A DNA stretch of 64,000 nucleotides, from positions 124,001 through 188,000 of the forward strand of contig NZ_JBGQOJ010000004.1 of assembly GCF_052119585.1 (NCBI RefSeq). The letters are read 5' to 3'. Made by a program: the position numbers and the translations under genes. Shown here in pieces: positions 1-9,127 of the stretch. Under the pieces are notes generated by a model that saw nothing but the letters and a program-made list of their open reading frames with translations, was not told where the DNA came from and ran no database searches. The stretch is from JBGQOJ01 sp052119585. GTDB taxonomy: Bacteria > Pseudomonadota > Alphaproteobacteria > Rhodobacterales > Rhodobacteraceae. Positions within the stretch are counted from its first letter, which is position 1, and each line of letters opens with the position of its first letter.

Positions 1-240
1 GCAAAAAAGCCGGTTCATCGGATCATACTGCGTCAGTTCAGTCTGCATCTTGCGCATCTTGCCGCGGAACAAAAACCCGATATCCCAGGTCATGCCGGCA
101 CCGTTGCGGGCCACAGGGCCGGTGTATTGCACAGACACACCGCGCCTTAGCGCCGTGCGCTCAAAGGCATCGAAATCAGACACAGATGCAAAAACCTGTT
201 CGATCGGGGCTTCGATATCTTCCTTGGTACTGAATTGCAT
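1..240 (-). CDS. SRPBCC family protein, N-terminal part only
   Basis: The reverse strand reads an open frame from an ATG at 240 to the window edge, about 80 residues with no stop. The N-terminus (MQFSTKEDIEAPIEQVFAS, then DFDAFER) has the pattern of SRPBCC/polyketide-cyclase-like proteins, where beta-strand 1 is followed by 'P.E.VF....D...' . These proteins bind hydrophobic ligands in a helix-grip fold; no specific ligand can be inferred. It lies 39 bases downstream of nudC on the same strand, so the two are probably co-transcribed. The C-terminus lies outside the window. No strong Shine-Dalgarno is visible, so the start is chosen by frame and family pattern. Confidence 0.75.
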   Translation of the reverse strand, partial: MQFSTKEDIEAPIEQVFASVSDFDAFERTALRRGVSVQYTGPVARNGAGMTWDIGFLFRGKMRKMQTELTQYDPMNRLFC

Positions 241-279
241 GTTTTGGCCGTTCTTTTCGCGTTGTCAGGGTAATGCTAA

Positions 280-1245
280 TCAATCCAGTCGGTCTGCAAG
301 CCAATTCTCCAGAATAAACCGTGCAATAGCTCCCTTACGCGAGGGCAGGATCGTGGGGTGTTGCCCTGCGAACACATCCATCATCTCCTCACGGTTGACC
401 CAAAGCGCATCCTCGATTTCCGAGGGGTCGATGGTGATCTCGTAACCGGTCGCCTCGCCGCGGCAGCCGAACATCAGGCTGGCGGGAAACGGCCATGGCT
501 GCGACGCCAGATAATCGACGCGGCCCACGGTCACGCCGGCCTCCTCGAACACCTCGCGCCGCACGGCGGCCTCTATCGTCTCGCCTGGTTCGATGAAACC
601 GGCCAAAAGCGAATACATCCCGTCGGGCCAACCGGGCGACCGCCCCATAAGCACCGAATTGCCATGGGTGATCAACATGATGACCACAGGGTCGGTGCGC
701 GGAAAATGATGGGTATGGCAGGCGGGGCAGTCACGTTGCCAACCGGCCATGACCACCTCGCTTTTGGCACCACATTTCGCACAGAACCCGTGTGTGTCGT
801 GCCACCCGATGACAGCACGCGCGGTCGCGGCCAGTTCGGCGTCGCGGGGCGACAGACGGGTCATGATACCGCGCAGTTCGGCAAAGCAATTGTCGTTCGG
901 CAGCGAGGGGTGATGCTGCTCGCTCGGGTCCATGAAGGCGCCAAGCGTCTCGGCGTCCTCGTTCGGCTCCCATGCGGATACGTCATAGGCAAACCGGGCG
1001 GCGCCATTGTCCAGCCCAAGGAAAACCGGCGCGTCAAAGGCGTGTTCCAGAACGGCATGTCCGATCGGCACAAGGGCAAGTTCGGCACGCGCCTCGCCTG
1101 CGACCAAAGGCTTGCCGCGCCACATCACAACCGCGCGGGTCGTCGCGTCGGCCAGCAAGGCGTCAATCTGCCCGGACTTGCCGCGCAACTGGGCCGCCCG
1201 GTCCAGACCCGACCCACCAAACGTCACTGTTTCCGCAATCTTCAT
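280..1245 (-). CDS. nudC: NAD(+) diphosphatase / NADH pyrophosphatase (Nudix)
   Basis: This 321-residue cytoplasmic hydrolase should split NAD(H) into NMN(H) and AMP; family members also act on NAD-capped RNA 5' ends. Visible are a four-cysteine zinc ribbon (CAKCG, then CPAC), the Nudix box (GFIEPGETIEAAVRREVFEE, then AG) and the SQPWPFP signature that marks the NudC subgroup. The length is slightly above E. coli NudC (257) because of a longer N-terminal domain, common in alphaproteobacteria. An upstream in-frame extension exists, but the ATG at 1245 is preceded by CAGGAGGC at a good distance, which decides the start. The SRPBCC gene follows on the same strand. Confidence 0.93.
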   Translation of the reverse strand: MKIAETVTFGGSGLDRAAQLRGKSGQIDALLADATTRAVVMWRGKPLVAGEARAELALVPIGHAVLEHAFDAPVFLGLDNGAARFAYDVSAWEPNEDAETLGAFMDPSEQHHPSLPNDNCFAELRGIMTRLSPRDAELAATARAVIGWHDTHGFCAKCGAKSEVVMAGWQRDCPACHTHHFPRTDPVVIMLITHGNSVLMGRSPGWPDGMYSLLAGFIEPGETIEAAVRREVFEEAGVTVGRVDYLASQPWPFPASLMFGCRGEATGYEITIDPSEIEDALWVNREEMMDVFAGQHPTILPSRKGAIARFILENWLADRLD

Positions 1246-1449
1246 CCATAGCCTCCTGCCCATTCCAGATCTTTGGCACGGGTTCCGCGCAAGTGCAAAC
1301 AAGACACAGTTCTGATCTTTGACAACGCCGCGACGCAGATCAACCTATGAGTGCATTGGCAATAAACCGCCGACGTGTAAAATATTGAATGTCATACAAG
1401 CGTTATGGTCGCACCCTATTCCCGAAGCCTGATGTCAGGGAGAGAAAAG

Positions 1450-3429
1450 ATGACCGACCTTAACCGCACAATTCTGAACCGGCGCATTTTCCTGGCCGGA
1501 ACCGCAGCAGGGGCTACCGTGATTGCACTTCACCCGTTTTCGGCCAATGCTGCCGGAACCCAGGCTCATCTTCGGATCATGGAAACGACTGACTTGCACG
1601 TCCACGTTTATCCCTACGACTATTATGCCGACAAAGAGGTAGACACCCTGGGCCTTGCCCGCACCGCGTCGATTATCGCTGCGATCCGCGCAGAGGCGAC
1701 AAATTCCATGCTGATCGACAACGGCGATTTCCTGCAAGGCAACCCGATGGGCGACTACATCGCCTACGAGCGCGGGATGAAAGACGGCGACATGCATCCG
1801 GTGATCGCCGCCATGAATACACTGGGGTTCGATGCCTCTACCCTTGGCAACCACGAATTCAACTATGGCATTGATTTCCTGATGAAATCGGTCGCGGGTG
1901 CGAATTTTCCGGTCGTTTCGGCCAATGTAGTCACCCAGCAGGGCGCCGCCCCAACCGCCGACAGGACGCTGCTGAAGCCCTATGTCATCCTCCAGAAAAC
2001 CGTGACTGACGGCACCGGCGCCACGCATAAAATCAAGGTTGGGTTGATCGGCTTTGCCCCGCCGCAAATCGTGAACTGGGACCGCAAGCATCTGGAAGGC
2101 AAGGTTCAGACCCGCGACATCGTCGCCACCGCCCGCGCCTATGTGCCCGAGATGAAAGAGGCCGGCGCCGACATTATCATCGCGCTGTCGCATTCCGGCA
2201 TCGGGGCAGCGCAGGAAACCGACGGCATGGAAAACGCGTCCGTTCCGCTGGCCGCGATCGAGGGGATTGATGCAATTCTGACCGGCCACAGCCACCTTGT
2301 GTTCCCAGACCCGAAGTTCGCCGGCTCTGACGTGATCGACCCTGTGAAAGGCACGCTGCACGGCAAACCCGCCGCGATGGGGGGCTTCTGGGGCTCGCAT
2401 CTTGGCGTGATCGACCTGATGCTGGAATACGACGGCGGCGCGTGGCATGTCGTCAACCACACATCCGAGGCCCGCCCGATTGCACAGCGCAACGATGATC
2501 GCAGCATCACGCCACTGGTAACCAGCGAGCAGCCCGTGCTGGACAGCGTCGCCCGCGAACATAAGGACACCCTGTCCTATATCCGCCGCGCCGTCGGCAA
2601 GACGGCCAGCCCGCTTTACAGCTATTTCGCGCTGGTCGCCGATGATCCATCGGTGCAGATCGTTTCAATCGCGCAAAGCTGGTATATCGCCGCGATGATG
2701 AAAAGCACGGAATACGAAAGCCTGCCCATCCTCTCTGCCGCCGCCCCGTTCAAGGCGGGCGGTCGTGGCGGGCCAGAGTATTACACCGACGTTCCCGCAG
2801 GCGACGTGGCGATCAAGAACGTGGCGGATCTGTACCTTTACCCCAACACCATCCGCGCGGTGAAGGTGACCGGCGCGCAGGTAAAGGACTGGCTTGAACG
2901 CTCTGCCGGGCTGTTCAACCAGATCGAGGCGGGCAAGGCGGACCAGATCCTGTTGAACCCGGATTTCCCCAGCTACAATTATGACGTGATCGACGGCGTC
3001 CGCTACAAGATCGACCTGTCGCAGCCGTCGAAATTCGATGCGAAGGGGGTAGAATTGAACCCCGACGCAAACCGCATTGTCGATCTGACGTTCAATGGCG
3101 CCGCGATTGACCCCGCAGCGGAATTCATCGTCGCCACCAACAACTACCGCGCCAGTGGCGGCGGTGACTTTCCCGGTGCAAAGGGCGACACGATCATTTT
3201 TGAAGGCCCCGACACCAACCGCGACATCATCGTGCGCTACATCGTAGAGCAAGGCATCATCAACCCGACAGCCGATGCCAACTGGTCCTTTGCCCCCCTG
3301 CCCGACACCAGCGTTCTGTTCGACACCGGCCCGAAGGCGGTCGACTATGTGAACGCGGTCGCGGGGGTCAAAATCGAGCCCGCAGGCAATGGGCCCGACG
3401 GATTTGCCCGGTTTCGCATTACGCTGTGA
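1450..3429 (+). CDS. cpdB: bifunctional 2',3'-cyclic-nucleotide 2'-phosphodiesterase/3'-nucleotidase, Tat-exported
   Basis: This periplasmic metallophosphatase of 659 residues scavenges phosphate and nucleosides from 2',3'-cyclic nucleotides and 3'-nucleotides. It starts with a twin-arginine signal (RRIFLAG followed by a hydrophobic stretch to ANA-A near residue 34). The calcineurin-like metal motifs follow: TDLHVH near 45, DNGDF near 90, GNHEF near 130, then SHSG and TGHSH. The C-terminal 5'-nucleotidase domain covers roughly residues 370-640, with YLYPNT and NNYRASGGGDFPG motifs for base stacking. The ATG at 1450 has GGGAGAG just upstream; a 15-residue upstream extension is less likely because it would bury the Tat signal. 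It appears monocistronic, with about 200 bases upstream. Confidence 0.9.
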   Translation: MTDLNRTILNRRIFLAGTAAGATVIALHPFSANAAGTQAHLRIMETTDLHVHVYPYDYYADKEVDTLGLARTASIIAAIRAEATNSMLIDNGDFLQGNPMGDYIAYERGMKDGDMHPVIAAMNTLGFDASTLGNHEFNYGIDFLMKSVAGANFPVVSANVVTQQGAAPTADRTLLKPYVILQKTVTDGTGATHKIKVGLIGFAPPQIVNWDRKHLEGKVQTRDIVATARAYVPEMKEAGADIIIALSHSGIGAAQETDGMENASVPLAAIEGIDAILTGHSHLVFPDPKFAGSDVIDPVKGTLHGKPAAMGGFWGSHLGVIDLMLEYDGGAWHVVNHTSEARPIAQRNDDRSITPLVTSEQPVLDSVAREHKDTLSYIRRAVGKTASPLYSYFALVADDPSVQIVSIAQSWYIAAMMKSTEYESLPILSAAAPFKAGGRGGPEYYTDVPAGDVAIKNVADLYLYPNTIRAVKVTGAQVKDWLERSAGLFNQIEAGKADQILLNPDFPSYNYDVIDGVRYKIDLSQPSKFDAKGVELNPDANRIVDLTFNGAAIDPAAEFIVATNNYRASGGGDFPGAKGDTIIFEGPDTNRDIIVRYIVEQGIINPTADANWSFAPLPDTSVLFDTGPKAVDYVNAVAGVKIEPAGNGPDGFARFRITL

Positions 3430-3524
3430 CCGGGTGCATGTGCGCGTGACCGGCCTGCCCGCTTGTCACGCGCACCGTGCCGCAGTAGGTCTGGCGGGAT
3501 GAAAACATCGCTGGACACACGATC

Positions 3525-4571
3525 ATGACGCAGCCCCCCCTGACCCTGACAGAGCTTGGCTGGGACGACCACTTTCAGGCGCAGCTGCTTGACGGCGACG
3601 CGCCCCCGTGTCGCGTGACCAAGATCCACCGCAGCGCGCTGTCCATCCTCTCCGACGCGGGTGCCGACCGCCTGCGACTGTTCGACCGTGGCACTGCGCA
3701 GAACTACGCCGTCGGCGACTGGATCATCCCCGGCGCAGTCGAGGGCGAGCCGCCCCGCATTCTGGACCGCAAGACGATCATCCGCCGCCGCGCTGCGGGG
3801 GCCGACCATTCCGCCCAGCTGATCGCGGCGAATATCGACACATTTTTCATCGTGTCGTCCTGTAATGACGACTTCAACATCGCGCGACTGGAACGCTATG
3901 TCGCCCTTGCGCGGACCGAGGATGTCGATCCGGTTCTGCTGCTGACCAAGGCGGACAAGACCGATGACGCCGCCACCTACCTTTCCCGCGCGCAGCAGGC
4001 GCTGCCGGATGTGCCTATACTGACGATCAACTCCAAATCACCGGATACCGTGGCAATCCTCGCCCCGTGGTGTGGAACGGGGAAAACCGTGGCCTTGGCC
4101 GGATCCTCGGGCGTGGGGAAATCGACCCTGACCAACCTTCTGACCGACCGTGACGAGGACACCGCGGAAATCCGCGAGGATGACGCACGTGGCCGCCATA
4201 CAACCACCGCGCGGTCGATGTTCCGCATGTCCACGGGCGGTTGGCTGATCGACACCCCCGGCATGCGGTCCTTGCGGCTGTATGACGGGCGCGATGGTGT
4301 GGACGCCGTGTTCCCCGACATTGCCGCCCTTTCGCTGACCTGCAAATTCAACGACTGCACCCATATGCACGAACCGGGCTGCGCCCTGCGCGCGGCGGTC
4401 GAGGCCGGCACAGTGGACCCCGCCCGCCTTGCGCGGTGGCAAAAGCTGGTAAGTGAAGACGACCGCAGCACCGAATCGGCCACATCCACCGCCGAACGCA
4501 AAAGGGCAGAGGCGCGCGAAACGGCAAGCCACAAGGCCCGCAAAAAGATGAAACTGAATAAATCCCGCTGA
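3525..4571 (+). CDS. rsgA: ribosome small subunit-dependent GTPase A
   Basis: RsgA is a circularly permuted GTPase that checks the decoding centre of maturing 30S subunits. Over 348 residues the GTPase motifs appear in the permuted order expected: G4 TKAD at 141-144, G1 GSSGVGKST at 193-201, G3 DTPG at 243-246. The C-terminal zinc finger follows with Cys273, Cys278, His280 and Cys286. An N-terminal OB-fold precedes the GTPase. The C-terminus is a basic, lysine/arginine-rich tail. It is followed 45 bases later by the SRP RNA gene, which has its own promoter. Confidence 0.95.
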   Translation: MTQPPLTLTELGWDDHFQAQLLDGDAPPCRVTKIHRSALSILSDAGADRLRLFDRGTAQNYAVGDWIIPGAVEGEPPRILDRKTIIRRRAAGADHSAQLIAANIDTFFIVSSCNDDFNIARLERYVALARTEDVDPVLLLTKADKTDDAATYLSRAQQALPDVPILTINSKSPDTVAILAPWCGTGKTVALAGSSGVGKSTLTNLLTDRDEDTAEIREDDARGRHTTTARSMFRMSTGGWLIDTPGMRSLRLYDGRDGVDAVFPDIAALSLTCKFNDCTHMHEPGCALRAAVEAGTVDPARLARWQKLVSEDDRSTESATSTAERKRAEARETASHKARKKMKLNKSR

Positions 4572-4581
4572 TAACCGCCCC

Positions 4582-4610
4582 TTGATCCATGGCGCATGGC
4601 CCGCTATATG
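4582..4610 (+). promoter_or_regulatory. sigma-70-type promoter of the SRP RNA gene
   Basis: TTGATC at 4582-4587 and TATATG at 4605-4610 are separated by exactly 17 bases, and the predicted RNA 5' end (4617) lies 6 bases after the -10 box. The spacing and position fit a housekeeping promoter. There is no direct transcription evidence. Confidence 0.6.
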
Positions 4611-4616
4611 ATCCTT

Positions 4617-4709
4617 GAGAGGTTGGCGCGGGCAGGCACCTCGCCAACCTGGTCAGATCCGGAAGGAAGCAGCCATAACGAGCCCCGCTTGGGTCGTTGT
4701 CAGCCTCTC
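4617..4709 (+). ncRNA. ffs: signal recognition particle RNA, small bacterial (4.5S-type)
   Basis: This is the RNA scaffold of the signal recognition particle, which pairs with Ffh to target inner-membrane proteins. The conserved apical domain is recognisable: the asymmetric-loop and tetraloop region reads GGTCAGATCCGGAAGGAAGC, followed by AGCC. The ends GAGAGGTTG (from 4617) and CAGCCTCTC (to 4709) pair to close the hairpin, which sets the limits at about 93 nucleotides. The gene lies between rsgA and a convergent phosphatase gene. Confidence 0.92.
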
Positions 4710-4771
4710 ACCTACGACCAGAGTGCCCGGCAGTTCTGACAGAACGCGGGATCTGGTCTATCCCAGAAAAA

Positions 4772-5257
4772 TTACCCAAAGCGGTCATGCCCCCAGAACG
4801 CCCATTGCCTCTGCGTCTCTGTCTCGACGGCACAGGGTCGTACCGCGCGCAGCCGCACCAGCGCCACAGCAGGCGACTCGCCCGCCTCGATCATCAGCCG
4901 CAGCACCGCCATCCCCGACCGCCCGCACCCACCAAAGCAATGCACCAACACGCGCCCGCCATCACGCAAGGCCAAAAGCGCCTGAACCGACACATTCGAC
5001 CAGTCCAAGGCTGTCTGCCCGTCAGGCACCCCGAAATCCGCAACCGGAAAATGCAGCCATCCTGCCCCCACCTCTGTCGCCACGCCCATAGCACCGACGC
5101 GCTCTAACTCGGTCGTTTCGACCATCGTCAACACCAGATCGGGCCGCCAATCCTGCATGCGCAGCAGATCGCCCGCATAGTCGCCCCCCCGTCCGGGGAT
5201 CGACGACAAGGCCAGATGCCCGCCCCCGACCGCCAGCTCTGCCAACTCAAATTCCAT
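4772..5257 (-). CDS. protein-tyrosine/dual-specificity phosphatase-like protein
   Basis: This 161-residue cytoplasmic protein carries the phosphatase loop HCX5R as HCFGGCGRSG, with nucleophile Cys107 and Arg113. An acidic residue near Asp74 (FPVADFG) could be the general acid. The size and arrangement match compact bacterial tyrosine or dual-specificity phosphatases. Substrate is unknown: proteins, phosphoinositides or other phosphoesters are all possible. It is transcribed toward ffs and diverges from dnaX, sharing about 80 bases of upstream DNA. Confidence 0.8.
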   Translation of the reverse strand: MEFELAELAVGGGHLALSSIPGRGGDYAGDLLRMQDWRPDLVLTMVETTELERVGAMGVATEVGAGWLHFPVADFGVPDGQTALDWSNVSVQALLALRDGGRVLVHCFGGCGRSGMAVLRLMIEAGESPAVALVRLRAVRPCAVETETQRQWAFWGHDRFG

Positions 5258-5339
5258 TCCGCCCCCTTATTTCCACAACGACAGTGGACGTCGGCCCCTT
5301 GCGCCCTTAAGTTCCACAAAGGATCACACGAGGGTTACA

Positions 5340-7076
5340 ATGTCAGACGCAGCCGACACCGGCTATCAGGTTCTTGCGCGGAAATACCGGCCCGCGACGT
5401 TTGCCGATCTGATCGGTCAGGACGCGATGGTCCGCACCCTGAAAAACGCGTTTCAGGCAGACCGCATCGCCCACGCCTTTGTGATGACAGGTATCCGTGG
5501 CACGGGTAAAACCACCACCGCGCGGATCATTGCAAAAGGCATGAACTGCACCGGACCGGACGGCACCGGCGGGCCGACCACCGACCCTTGCGGCGTCTGC
5601 GACAATTGCATAGCCATCGCCGAAGGCCGCCATGTGGATGTGATGGAAATGGACGCCGCCAGCCGGACCGGCGTCGGCGACATCCGCGAGATCATTGAAT
5701 CGGTGAACTACCGCGCGGCCTCGGCCCGATACAAAGTCTACATCATCGACGAGGTGCACATGCTGTCCACCAATGCCTTCAACGCCCTGTTGAAGACGCT
5801 GGAGGAACCGCCCGCGCATTGTAAATTCATCTTTGCCACGACCGAAATCCGCAAGGTTCCGGTTACGGTTCTATCGCGCTGCCAGCGCTTTGACTTGCGC
5901 CGGATCGAGCCCGAGGTGATGATCGCCCACCTCAAATCCATCGCAGCCAAGGAACGCGCCGAAATCGCCGATGACGCCCTGGCCCTGATCACCCGTGCCG
6001 CCGAAGGCTCGGTGCGCGACGCAATGTCCCTGATGGATCAGGCAATCGCCCATGGTGCAGGCGAAACCACCGTCGATCAGGTTCGCGCCATGCTGGGCCT
6101 TGCCGACCGTGGCCGCATTCTGGACCTGTTCAACCTGATCATGGAAGGCAATGCCGCCGCAGCCCTGTCCGAACTATCGGCGCAATATGCCGACGGCGCA
6201 GACCCGATGGCCGTGCTGCGCGATCTGGCAGAGGTGACCCATTGGGTCAGCGTCATCAAGATCACGCCCGAGGCTGCCGCCGATCCAACCGTTGGCCCAG
6301 ACGAACGCACCCGCGGCATGGAAATGGCACAACGCATACCGATGCGCATCCTGACGCGCATGTGGCAGATGCTGCTGAAGTCGCTCGAAGAACTGGCCAT
6401 GGCCCCCAACGCCATGATGGCCGCGGAAATGGCGATTATCCGCCTGACGCATGTCGCCGATCTGCCCGCGCCAGAGGATCTGGTGCGCAAGCTGCAAAAC
6501 ATGAACCCGCCCCCGTCCGGCGGCAATGCCCCGGCCCCGGCCCACACCGGCACGCCGCAAGGCACCGTGTCGCATCATCGCGGCGCAGTTCTGTCCAGCG
6601 GGGCCGCCACCGCTTTGGCACACCAGCCCGAGGATGCCCTCGCCCGGTTTGCGACCTTCGAACATGTGGTCGATCTGATCCGCACCAACCGCGACGTCAA
6701 ACTGCTGGTCGAGGTCGAGACGGGCCTGCGCCTTGCGGCCTATGCTCCCGGACGGATCGAATACGTCCCGACCCCGACAGCGACGCCCAGCCTTGCGGCA
6801 ACCCTTGCGCAACGTCTGCAAAGCTGGACCGGCGCCCGCTGGACAGTCACCGTCGTAAATGACGGCGGCGCCAGAACAATCGCCGAAGAACGCGACAAAG
6901 ACCGGCTGGAACTGGAGCAAAAAGCGATGGACCACCCGCTGGTTCAGGCCGTCCTGCTCGCCTTTCCAAAGGCCCGCATTACCGAAATCCGAACCCCTGA
7001 AGACATCGCCAAAGAGGCAGCCATCGAGGCCCTGCCAGAGGTGGATGACGAATGGGACCCCTTCGAGGACGACTAA
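5340..7076 (+). CDS. dnaX: DNA polymerase III subunits gamma/tau
   Basis: DnaX is the AAA+ motor of the clamp loader that places the beta clamp on DNA. In 578 residues, Walker A GIRGTGKT lies at 51-58, a zinc site uses Cys70, Cys84, Cys87 and Cys90, Walker B is DEVH at 137-140, and the SRC arginine-finger motif (SRCQRF) is near 180. The region after about residue 400 is proline/alanine-rich, then a C-terminal domain IV/V-like segment. I looked for an E. coli-type slippery heptamer and did not find one in register, so a separate short gamma form is not supported. GAGGG precedes the ATG. It leads the dnaX-ybaB-recR cluster, with only 10 bases to the next gene. Confidence 0.96.
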   Translation: MSDAADTGYQVLARKYRPATFADLIGQDAMVRTLKNAFQADRIAHAFVMTGIRGTGKTTTARIIAKGMNCTGPDGTGGPTTDPCGVCDNCIAIAEGRHVDVMEMDAASRTGVGDIREIIESVNYRAASARYKVYIIDEVHMLSTNAFNALLKTLEEPPAHCKFIFATTEIRKVPVTVLSRCQRFDLRRIEPEVMIAHLKSIAAKERAEIADDALALITRAAEGSVRDAMSLMDQAIAHGAGETTVDQVRAMLGLADRGRILDLFNLIMEGNAAAALSELSAQYADGADPMAVLRDLAEVTHWVSVIKITPEAAADPTVGPDERTRGMEMAQRIPMRILTRMWQMLLKSLEELAMAPNAMMAAEMAIIRLTHVADLPAPEDLVRKLQNMNPPPSGGNAPAPAHTGTPQGTVSHHRGAVLSSGAATALAHQPEDALARFATFEHVVDLIRTNRDVKLLVEVETGLRLAAYAPGRIEYVPTPTATPSLAATLAQRLQSWTGARWTVTVVNDGGARTIAEERDKDRLELEQKAMDHPLVQAVLLAFPKARITEIRTPEDIAKEAAIEALPEVDDEWDPFEDD

Positions 7077-7086
7077 GGAGACTGAC

Positions 7087-7440
7087 ATGCTTAAAGGACT
7101 AGGCGGATTGGGCGGGCTTGGCGATATGGCCAAGATGATGAAAGCCGCGCAGGAAATGCAGGCAAAAATGGCGCAATTGCAGGACGAGATGCACAACATC
7201 CTCGTCACCGGCGAAAGCGGCGCGGGCCTGGTCAAGGCGACAGCAACCGCCAAGGGCGAACTGAAGGCGCTGGACATCGACCCGTCGATTTTCGTCGCCA
7301 GCGAAAAGGAAGTGGTCGAGGATCTGATCCTTGCCGCGATCAAGGACGCCCAGGGCAAAGCCAGCGACCGCGCCCAGGCTGAAATGGGCAAGATCGCGGA
7401 AAGCATGGGCCTGCCAGCCGATATGAAACTTCCCTTCTGA
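7087..7440 (+). CDS. YbaB/EbfC family nucleoid-associated protein
   Basis: This 117-residue DNA-binding protein belongs to the YbaB/EbfC family, which forms tweezer-like dimers on the nucleoid. The typical glycine/leucine N-terminus (LKGLGGLGGLGDMAKMMKAA) runs into an amphipathic helix, and the core motif (LKALDIDPSIF) follows. AAGGAG lies just upstream of the ATG. It sits between dnaX and recR, the standard arrangement across bacteria, which suggests a role linked to replication or recombination. Confidence 0.93.
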   Translation: MLKGLGGLGGLGDMAKMMKAAQEMQAKMAQLQDEMHNILVTGESGAGLVKATATAKGELKALDIDPSIFVASEKEVVEDLILAAIKDAQGKASDRAQAEMGKIAESMGLPADMKLPF

Positions 7441-7455
7441 TATGCGCGCCCACAC

Positions 7456-8055
7456 TTGAGCAACGCACCCAAAGAGATCGAAACGCTGATCGAGATGATG
7501 GCAAAGTTGCCGGGGCTCGGGCCCCGGTCGGCGCGGCGCGCCGTTCTGCATCTGATCAAGAAGCGTGCCTTCCTGATGACCCCTCTTGCGGACGCGATGC
7601 ACCTTGTCGCCGCCACAGCGCGCGAATGTATCACCTGCGGCAACATCGGGACCGACACGACCTGCGACATCTGCCAGTCCGGAAAACGTGCGACAGGCGA
7701 GATCTGCGTCGTCGAAGATGTCGCCGATCTGTGGGCAATGGAGCGGGGCGCGGTGTTCAAGGGGCGATACCATGTGCTGGGCGGCACCCTTTCGGCACTG
7801 GACGCCATCGGCCCCGACGAATTGCGCATCCCGAAACTTGTCGCGCGGGTGCAAGACGAGGGCATAACCGAGATCATCCTTGCCCTGAATGCGACGATCG
7901 ACGGTCAGACCACAGCCCACTACATCGCCGACCAACTGGAAGGCACAGGGGTTCAAGTCACCTCGCTGGCGCAAGGTGTACCCATCGGCGGAGAGCTGGA
8001 CTATCTTGACGATGGCACAATTTCCGCAGCTCTTCGGGCGCGAAAAACGTTTTAG
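7456..8055 (+). CDS. recR: recombination mediator RecR
   Basis: RecR acts with RecF/RecO to load RecA at gaps. The 199 residues show the helix-hairpin-helix near the N-terminus (KLPGLGPRSARR), a C4 zinc finger (CITCGNIGTDTTCDIC) and the Toprim domain (CVVEDVADLWAME). The frame starts at a TTG: the nearby ATG at 7442 is in another frame and is followed at once by a stop. A TTG start is therefore the best call. It is the last gene of the dnaX cluster. Confidence 0.95.
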   Translation: MSNAPKEIETLIEMMAKLPGLGPRSARRAVLHLIKKRAFLMTPLADAMHLVAATARECITCGNIGTDTTCDICQSGKRATGEICVVEDVADLWAMERGAVFKGRYHVLGGTLSALDAIGPDELRIPKLVARVQDEGITEIILALNATIDGQTTAHYIADQLEGTGVQVTSLAQGVPIGGELDYLDDGTISAALRARKTF

Positions 8056-8202
8056 AAAAGAATGAGTATTTGAACCGAGAAGAATGGCAAAGTTCTTCTT
8101 GGATTAAATATCCCCGCGCGAAGCGCAATACCCGAGGCCCCGCGCATTCGGGGACGAGACAAAGACGTGGCGCGGCACGCGCCTCCTGTTGATCCGGTCA
8201 AG

Positions 8203-8236
8203 AAAAAAGCCCCACTGCGGTTGCAGCGGGGCTTTT
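8203..8236. terminator. bidirectional Rho-independent terminator
   Basis: AAAAGCCCC at 8205-8213 pairs with GGGGCTTTT at 8228-8236, with CTGC/GCAG extending the stem around a GGTT loop. A-rich and T-rich flanks serve both strands. It separates recR from the convergent trcR gene. Confidence 0.85.
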
Positions 8237-8258
8237 CTGTTTCGGTAGAATCAGATGA

Positions 8259-9005
8259 TCAATTGTCGTCGTCATCCTCGTCATCGTCGTTATCCGGCAG
8301 ATTGAAGAAACTGTCTGCATCCACTTTCTTCTCGCGCTCGTCCTCGTAAGAGGAGCCAAGCGTGAACGTCTCCAGCCCGGACATCGAAGAAGGCATCCGG
8401 TGCTCTGGGTCCATCCCCAAAGACTGCTCAGTCGAAACCAGCTTACGGCGCTCGTCGTCGGTCATCGCCTCGCCCAGCGCCGCTTTCTTGGCGTTGGCCT
8501 TTTGAACAGCGGCGTCCAGTTCGGACTGCTTGCACAGGCCCAGCGCAACGGGATCAATCGGCTGAATGTTCGAGATGTTCCAATGCGTCCGTTCACGGAT
8601 CGCCTGAATGGTTGGCTTGGTCGTGCCGACCAGCTTGCCCACTTGCCCGTCGCTCAGCTCGGGGTGAAACTTTACCAACCACAGGATGGATGCCGGGCGA
8701 TCCTGGCGCTTGGACAGCGGCGTATAGCGCGGGCCGCGACGCTTTTCTTCGCCCACGGCGGCGGCGTTATACTTCAGCTTCAGCCTGTAGGACGGATCTT
8801 TTTCGCCCTTGTCGATTTCTTCCTGGACAAGCTGGTTGTTCGTAATCGGATCAAAGCCTTTTACACCGGTCGCAACGTCGCCATCGGCGATGCCTTGCAC
8901 TTCCAGTTCGTGCAAATCGCAGAAATCGGCGATCTGCTGAAAGCTCAATGTCGTATTGTCCACCAGCCAGACGGCGGTCGCTTTTGCCATGATCGGTTTG
9001 GCCAT
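8259..9005 (-). CDS. trcR: cell cycle transcriptional regulator TrcR (DUF1013)
   Basis: This 248-residue protein belongs to DUF1013, a family almost confined to alphaproteobacteria and named TrcR after work in Caulobacter, where it acts in cell-cycle transcription. Conserved segments seen are the N-terminus (MAKPIMAKATAVWLVDNTTL), the SFQQIADFC motif, and a helix-turn-helix-like part (SDGQVGKLVGTTKPTIQAIR). The C-terminus ends in a run of Asp/Glu residues. AAAGGAG lies upstream of the ATG. It is single in its transcription unit, convergent with recR. Confidence 0.85.
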   Translation of the reverse strand: MAKPIMAKATAVWLVDNTTLSFQQIADFCDLHELEVQGIADGDVATGVKGFDPITNNQLVQEEIDKGEKDPSYRLKLKYNAAAVGEEKRRGPRYTPLSKRQDRPASILWLVKFHPELSDGQVGKLVGTTKPTIQAIRERTHWNISNIQPIDPVALGLCKQSELDAAVQKANAKKAALGEAMTDDERRKLVSTEQSLGMDPEHRMPSSMSGLETFTLGSSYEDEREKKVDADSFFNLPDNDDDEDDDDN

Positions 9006-9127
9006 TGGGATACTCCTTTAAACATATCTTCCCCGTCGCCTGAAAGGCGGTCCCTGTCGGGACGGGTTCACATTGTCGGGGAACTTGGAATGTATATAGT
9101 CCTTTGCACAAAAAGAGGGAAGAGAAA

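Noticed and set aside
4615..5107. Plus-strand frames of 136-158 codons across ffs and the phosphatase gene
   Set aside because: They overlap the SRP RNA and read the phosphatase gene backwards; no motif or Shine-Dalgarno supports them.
6903..6925. A-rich run near the end of dnaX as a frameshift site
   Set aside because: The codon register is CAA AAA GCG, not the slippery A AAA AAG pattern, so no programmed frameshift is supported.
6174..7877. 567-residue minus-strand frame across dnaX-ybaB-recR
   Set aside because: Antisense shadow of three well-supported genes, with no family pattern.
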